A stretch of DNA of 64,000 nucleotides. Origin: JBKBKN01 sp046294625. Its GTDB lineage: Bacteria > Bacteroidota > Bacteroidia > M30B66. Below are positions 61,562 through 64,000 of this stretch, one piece after another; positions within the stretch are counted from its first letter, which is position 1; the number at the start of each line of letters is the position of its first letter. Both the position numbers and the translations under genes were made by a program. The stretch is taken from NCBI GenBank assembly GCA_046294625.1, contig JBKBKN010000009.1:1-64000 (forward strand), read 5' to 3'. The notes beneath the pieces are model-generated. The model was not told the DNA's origin and ran no database searches. It saw nothing but the letters and a program-made list of their open reading frames with translations.

Positions 61562-62694
61562 AAACTATTTACGTATTCCTTGATCGTGTTAATGATATGC
61601 TGCAATTGTTCATCTTGCATTTCGGTATGCATCGGTAAGGAGATGACTTTTTTACAGAGCGATTCGGTTACCGGAAAATCGCCTTCTTTGTATCTATCAC
61701 TTCGGTAAGCCTTTTGCAAATGAAGCGGAACAGGGTAATAAATCATGGCAGGTATATTATTCGCTTCAAGATACTTTCTTAAATCTTCTCTATCAATACC
61801 TTCGCACTGTATGGTATATTGGTGAAATACGTGCGTTGACTTGGGATCGCGGTAAGGCGTTTTAAATTTTCCTGTTGCGCTTAAAGCTGCATCATAAGCC
61901 TCTGCTAATGACCTGCGTGCTTCAGCATAGTTATCAAGGTGTTTTAGTTTAACTTTCAAAACAGCAGCCTGAATACTGTCTAATCTGGAGTTCACTCCTA
62001 CTTCATCATGATAATATCTAACAGACTGCCCATGATTGGCAATCATTCTGATTTTGTCGGCTAGCTTATCATCGTTGGTGAAGATAGCTCCGCCATCGCC
62101 ATAGCATCCGAGATTTTTGGAAGGAAAGAATGAAGTGCAGCCAATCGTTCCAATCGTTCCGGCTTTTTTAATGCTGCCATCTTTTGAGAGATAATCCGCA
62201 CCAATAGCCTGTGCAGTATCTTCGATAACAGCGATTTGATGTTTATGAGCTATTTCCATGATGCGATCCATGTCAGCACATTGTCCAAAAAGGTGAACAG
62301 GGACAATGGCAACCGTTCTGTCTGTTATGGCGCGCTCTACAGCATCCGGGTCAATATTGAAAGTGTCCGGATTCACATCCACCAACACCGGCGTAAGGCC
62401 AAGCAATGCAATAACTTCAGCTGTAGCCACATAGGTAAAACTTGCTGTAATTACTTCATCACCGGGTTTGAAACCAAGCGCCATCATCGCTATTTGCAAA
62501 GCATCTGTTCCATTGGCACAGGGTATCACATGTTTTACATTGAGGTAGTTTTCTAAATCAACTTGAAATTCTTTGACAGCAGGACCATTGATAAACGCAG
62601 TTTGATTAATCACTTGCTGTATGCCGGCATCAACTTCTGCCTTTATTTTTTCGTACTGACCTTTAAGGTCAACCATTTGAATGGACTTCATCAT
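61558..62694 (-). CDS. DegT/DnrJ/EryC1/StrS aminotransferase, WbpE/WlbC-like
   Basis: 378 residues. PLP-binding lysine in SFFPSKNLGCYGDGGAIF (about 185-202), with PCANGTDALQIAMMALG, VNPDTFNIDP and the C-terminal YYPVPLHLQKAYRS. WbpE/WlbC-type members transfer an amino group to the C3 keto of UDP-GlcNAcA-derived sugar. First gene of the 11-gene co-oriented run; it starts from ATG at position 62694 (a second ATG follows directly) and has a good promoter. Confidence 0.9.
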   Translation of the reverse strand: MMKSIQMVDLKGQYEKIKAEVDAGIQQVINQTAFINGPAVKEFQVDLENYLNVKHVIPCANGTDALQIAMMALGFKPGDEVITASFTYVATAEVIALLGLTPVLVDVNPDTFNIDPDAVERAITDRTVAIVPVHLFGQCADMDRIMEIAHKHQIAVIEDTAQAIGADYLSKDGSIKKAGTIGTIGCTSFFPSKNLGCYGDGGAIFTNDDKLADKIRMIANHGQSVRYYHDEVGVNSRLDSIQAAVLKVKLKHLDNYAEARRSLAEAYDAALSATGKFKTPYRDPKSTHVFHQYTIQCEGIDREDLRKYLEANNIPAMIYYPVPLHLQKAYRSDRYKEGDFPVTESLCKKVISLPMHTEMQDEQLQHIINTIKEYVNSL

Positions 62695-62727
62695 CTTTTA
62701 AAACGCTGCGAAGATACATTTTTTCAA

Positions 62728-62759
62728 TAAAGTTATCCCATTATGTGTCAATAAGCAAA
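62728..62759 (-). promoter_or_regulatory. Promoter of the nucleotide-sugar operon
   Basis: Minus strand: TTTG (62756-62759), exactly 20 nt, then TAACTTTA (62728-62735), seven of eight matches to TAnnTTTG. The start codon is 33 nt downstream. This is the best-spaced promoter match in the window. Confidence 0.65.
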
Positions 62760-62887
62760 GAGATTGTTAAAGGCTTTATATTCGATTCATATTGAATTTT
62801 CTGTTCGAGCCGAGAACTAAATTGCCTACATGTGCATTTATTTTGTTTCAAATACAAAAACAACAAAGTCAGGTCAACATTTTAATT

Positions 62888-62918
62888 TTTGACTTATTCA
62901 AATCGATCCTTATTTTCG
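62888..62918 (+). promoter_or_regulatory. Promoter of the AHSA1-like gene
   Basis: TTTG (62888-62891), 19 nt, then TATTTTCG (62911-62918), one mismatch to TAnnTTTG, 34 nt before the ATG. It diverges from the nucleotide-sugar operon promoter about 130 nt away. Confidence 0.5.
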
Positions 62919-62952
62919 CTTTTTAAAAACCAAACTTAACTATTCATTTTAA

Positions 62953-63372
62953 ATGAGCATTATTGAAAAAACCGTCCACATTGCCGCAAGCCGAAAAAAT
63001 GTTTTTGAAGCACTCACGCAAACACGTTGGATAAGCGCGTGGACTGGCGATGTTGCCGAAATGGATTTAAGCACTGGAGGCCACTTTTCCCTTTGGGGAG
63101 GTAGCATTATCGGTATTAACCGTCTGGTTACGGAAGAAAAAATAGAGATGGATTGGAAAGAAGAGCAATGGCCAAAATTCTCAAAAGTTTTTCTAACGCT
63201 CGATGAAGACGAAGATGGATTCACCATTCTTTCGCTTCAACATAAAGGTTTTCCTGAAAAATCGGAGCAGGCAATCGATTTAGCATGGGACAATTACTAT
63301 TTAGGACCTTTGAAAACACTCTGCGAAAACGAGTTTCATCACGAAGCGGATTATAATGAAGACGATGAGTGA
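62953..63372 (+). CDS. AHSA1/START-like SRPBCC domain protein
   Basis: 139 residues, the Bet v1-like fold of the AHSA1 (Hsp90 activator) group: IIEKTVHIAASRKNVFEALTQTRWISAWTGD in parts, STGGHFSLWGGSIIG, and the C-terminal DNYYLGPLKTLCENEF. Bacterial members bind hydrophobic ligands and have no fixed role. It has its own promoter and ends in an 8-nt overlap (ATGAGTGA) with a short frame that opens the decayed zinc peptidase. Confidence 0.85.
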   Translation: MSIIEKTVHIAASRKNVFEALTQTRWISAWTGDVAEMDLSTGGHFSLWGGSIIGINRLVTEEKIEMDWKEEQWPKFSKVFLTLDEDEDGFTILSLQHKGFPEKSEQAIDLAWDNYYLGPLKTLCENEFHHEADYNEDDE

Positions 63373-64000
63373 TGATATTAACGTCTTAATTGCCATAAGT
63401 GCGGTGATGGCAATCTTCACGTACATCTTTTTTTTCAGTTCTTAAGTATTTTTCTTACAGATATAACACCAATGCGGAATACCAAAATTGCAAAAGCTTA
63501 CTGAATCTGGAATTTACTTTTTTTCTTTTCTCGACGAAAACCAAAAACATTCTTTTGTAAAGATGACATTGCTGATCTCACGAAAAAAGCGATTTATCCA
63601 CCGCGATGGAATGTACATTTACTTTGACATAAAAATCTTAATCTCGGCTACCATTGCCAAAATCACCTTTGGCATGTATAACAACTATTGGATGGAGATG
63701 TATGATACAATCGTTGTTTATCCTAAAAAATTCTACTCCATATATAGAAAACTATTTGAAAGGATAAACCAGTGCAAGAAGGCTTGTGTTGCTTTCGTGG
63801 GAAGATTTTATGGATGGCATTTGCAATTCGACCGATAAAATCAATCTGGGTGTGCATGAATTTGCTCATGCTTTTTATTTTAACTACATCCACGACAATG
63901 GCATCAATTTCGCTTATAATGTCTATCGGAGAGAGGCTCAGGACATTTTCAACAATATGAAAGTAAATTTAGCGCACAATGATTTTTATTTCAGAGATTA
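63365..64000 (+). pseudogene. Broken zinc-dependent peptidase (MtfA-like), cut by the window end
   Basis: The frame opens with a 26-codon hydrophobic N-terminus (MSDDINVLIAISAVMAIFTYIFF), then TAA at 63443 and 63464; the same frame later resumes as the catalytic-domain N-half (ISATIAKITFGM, IVVYPKKFYS, to about 63775). Then a +1 shift near 63776-63781 leads to RLVLLSWEDFMDGICNSTDK, the zinc motif HEFAH and a run to the window edge. These are the segments, in order, of Bacteroidota MtfA-family zinc peptidases (TM helix, TFGL-type strand, VYP, SW..F, HExxH). Two stops and one frameshift suggest decay, but the start of the main body could also be an independent TTG at 63488. Confidence 0.68.

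Overview
The window looks like a draft chromosome segment of a non-pathogenic-type Bacteroidota (Bacteroidetes). The evidence is a type IX secretion (T9SS) C-terminal sorting domain, many genes preceded by the Bacteroidota sigma -7 motif TAnnTTTG and not by a Shine-Dalgarno, families typical of the phylum (DUF2461, DUF3127, DUF4199, choice-of-anchor L, a 937-residue CarB without its regulatory domain, S16 with a long Ala/Glu tail), and moderate to low GC. A run of exactly 100 N (8829-8928) is a scaffold join, so the order across it is not proven. No rRNA, tRNA, CRISPR array or insertion sequence was seen.

Layout. 0.4-7.4 kb: a DnaE2-type polymerase, a Sua5/YciO protein with a small transaldolase, an SUI1-like factor, a PTPS/FolE pterin pair, DUF2461 with a DUF3127 protein that ends like SSB. 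9-12.4 kb: an AT-rich stress island (two Hsp20, a lipoprotein, a CbpA-like DnaJ, a small unknown) whose first gene has a perfect AGGAGG. 12.5-18.7 kb: smpB, a tandem 104-bp repeat array, carB, icd. 18.8-26.4 kb: a T9SS secreted protein, two adjacent decayed genes (ABC transporter, SRPBCC protein), HtrA protease. 26.5-34 kb: dapF, rnr and several unknown or membrane proteins. 34-38.9 kb: a 1212-residue SF1 helicase with a C-terminal nuclease-like domain (resembling the Hhe phage-defence architecture) and a CoA transferase. 39-41.3 kb: a decayed T9SS repeat protein with five in-frame stops. 41.4-45.5 kb: rpsP-rimM-trmN6-S9 peptidase. 45.6-48.8 kb: an operon of a 64-residue sorting substrate, its exosortase, an FAD enzyme and a GT2 glycosyltransferase. 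48.9-51.6 kb: GDPD, sterol-desaturase-like enzyme, DMT transporter. 51.6-62.7 kb: a dense operon of nucleotide-sugar enzymes. 62.9-64 kb: an AHSA1-type protein and a broken zinc peptidase running off the end.

How genes work together. The 52.5-62.7 kb operon, read from a promoter at about 62.75 kb, encodes routes to UDP-GlcA, UDP-xylose, UDP-GlcNAcA, UDP-GalNAcA, UDP-GlcNAc3NAcA, UDP-galactose and dTDP-4-keto-6-deoxyglucose, plus a CpsB-type phosphatase, but no polymerase, flippase or glycosyltransferase; it feeds envelope or exopolysaccharide assembly encoded elsewhere. Two C-terminal sorting systems are represented: T9SS and the exosortase pair.

The most unusual points are the exosortase with a substrate that is almost nothing but sorting signals (48.05-48.81 kb), the solitary helicase-nuclease, the local cluster of four pseudogenes most of whose nonsense codons are explained by single transitions, and the tandem palindromic repeat at 13.8 kb.
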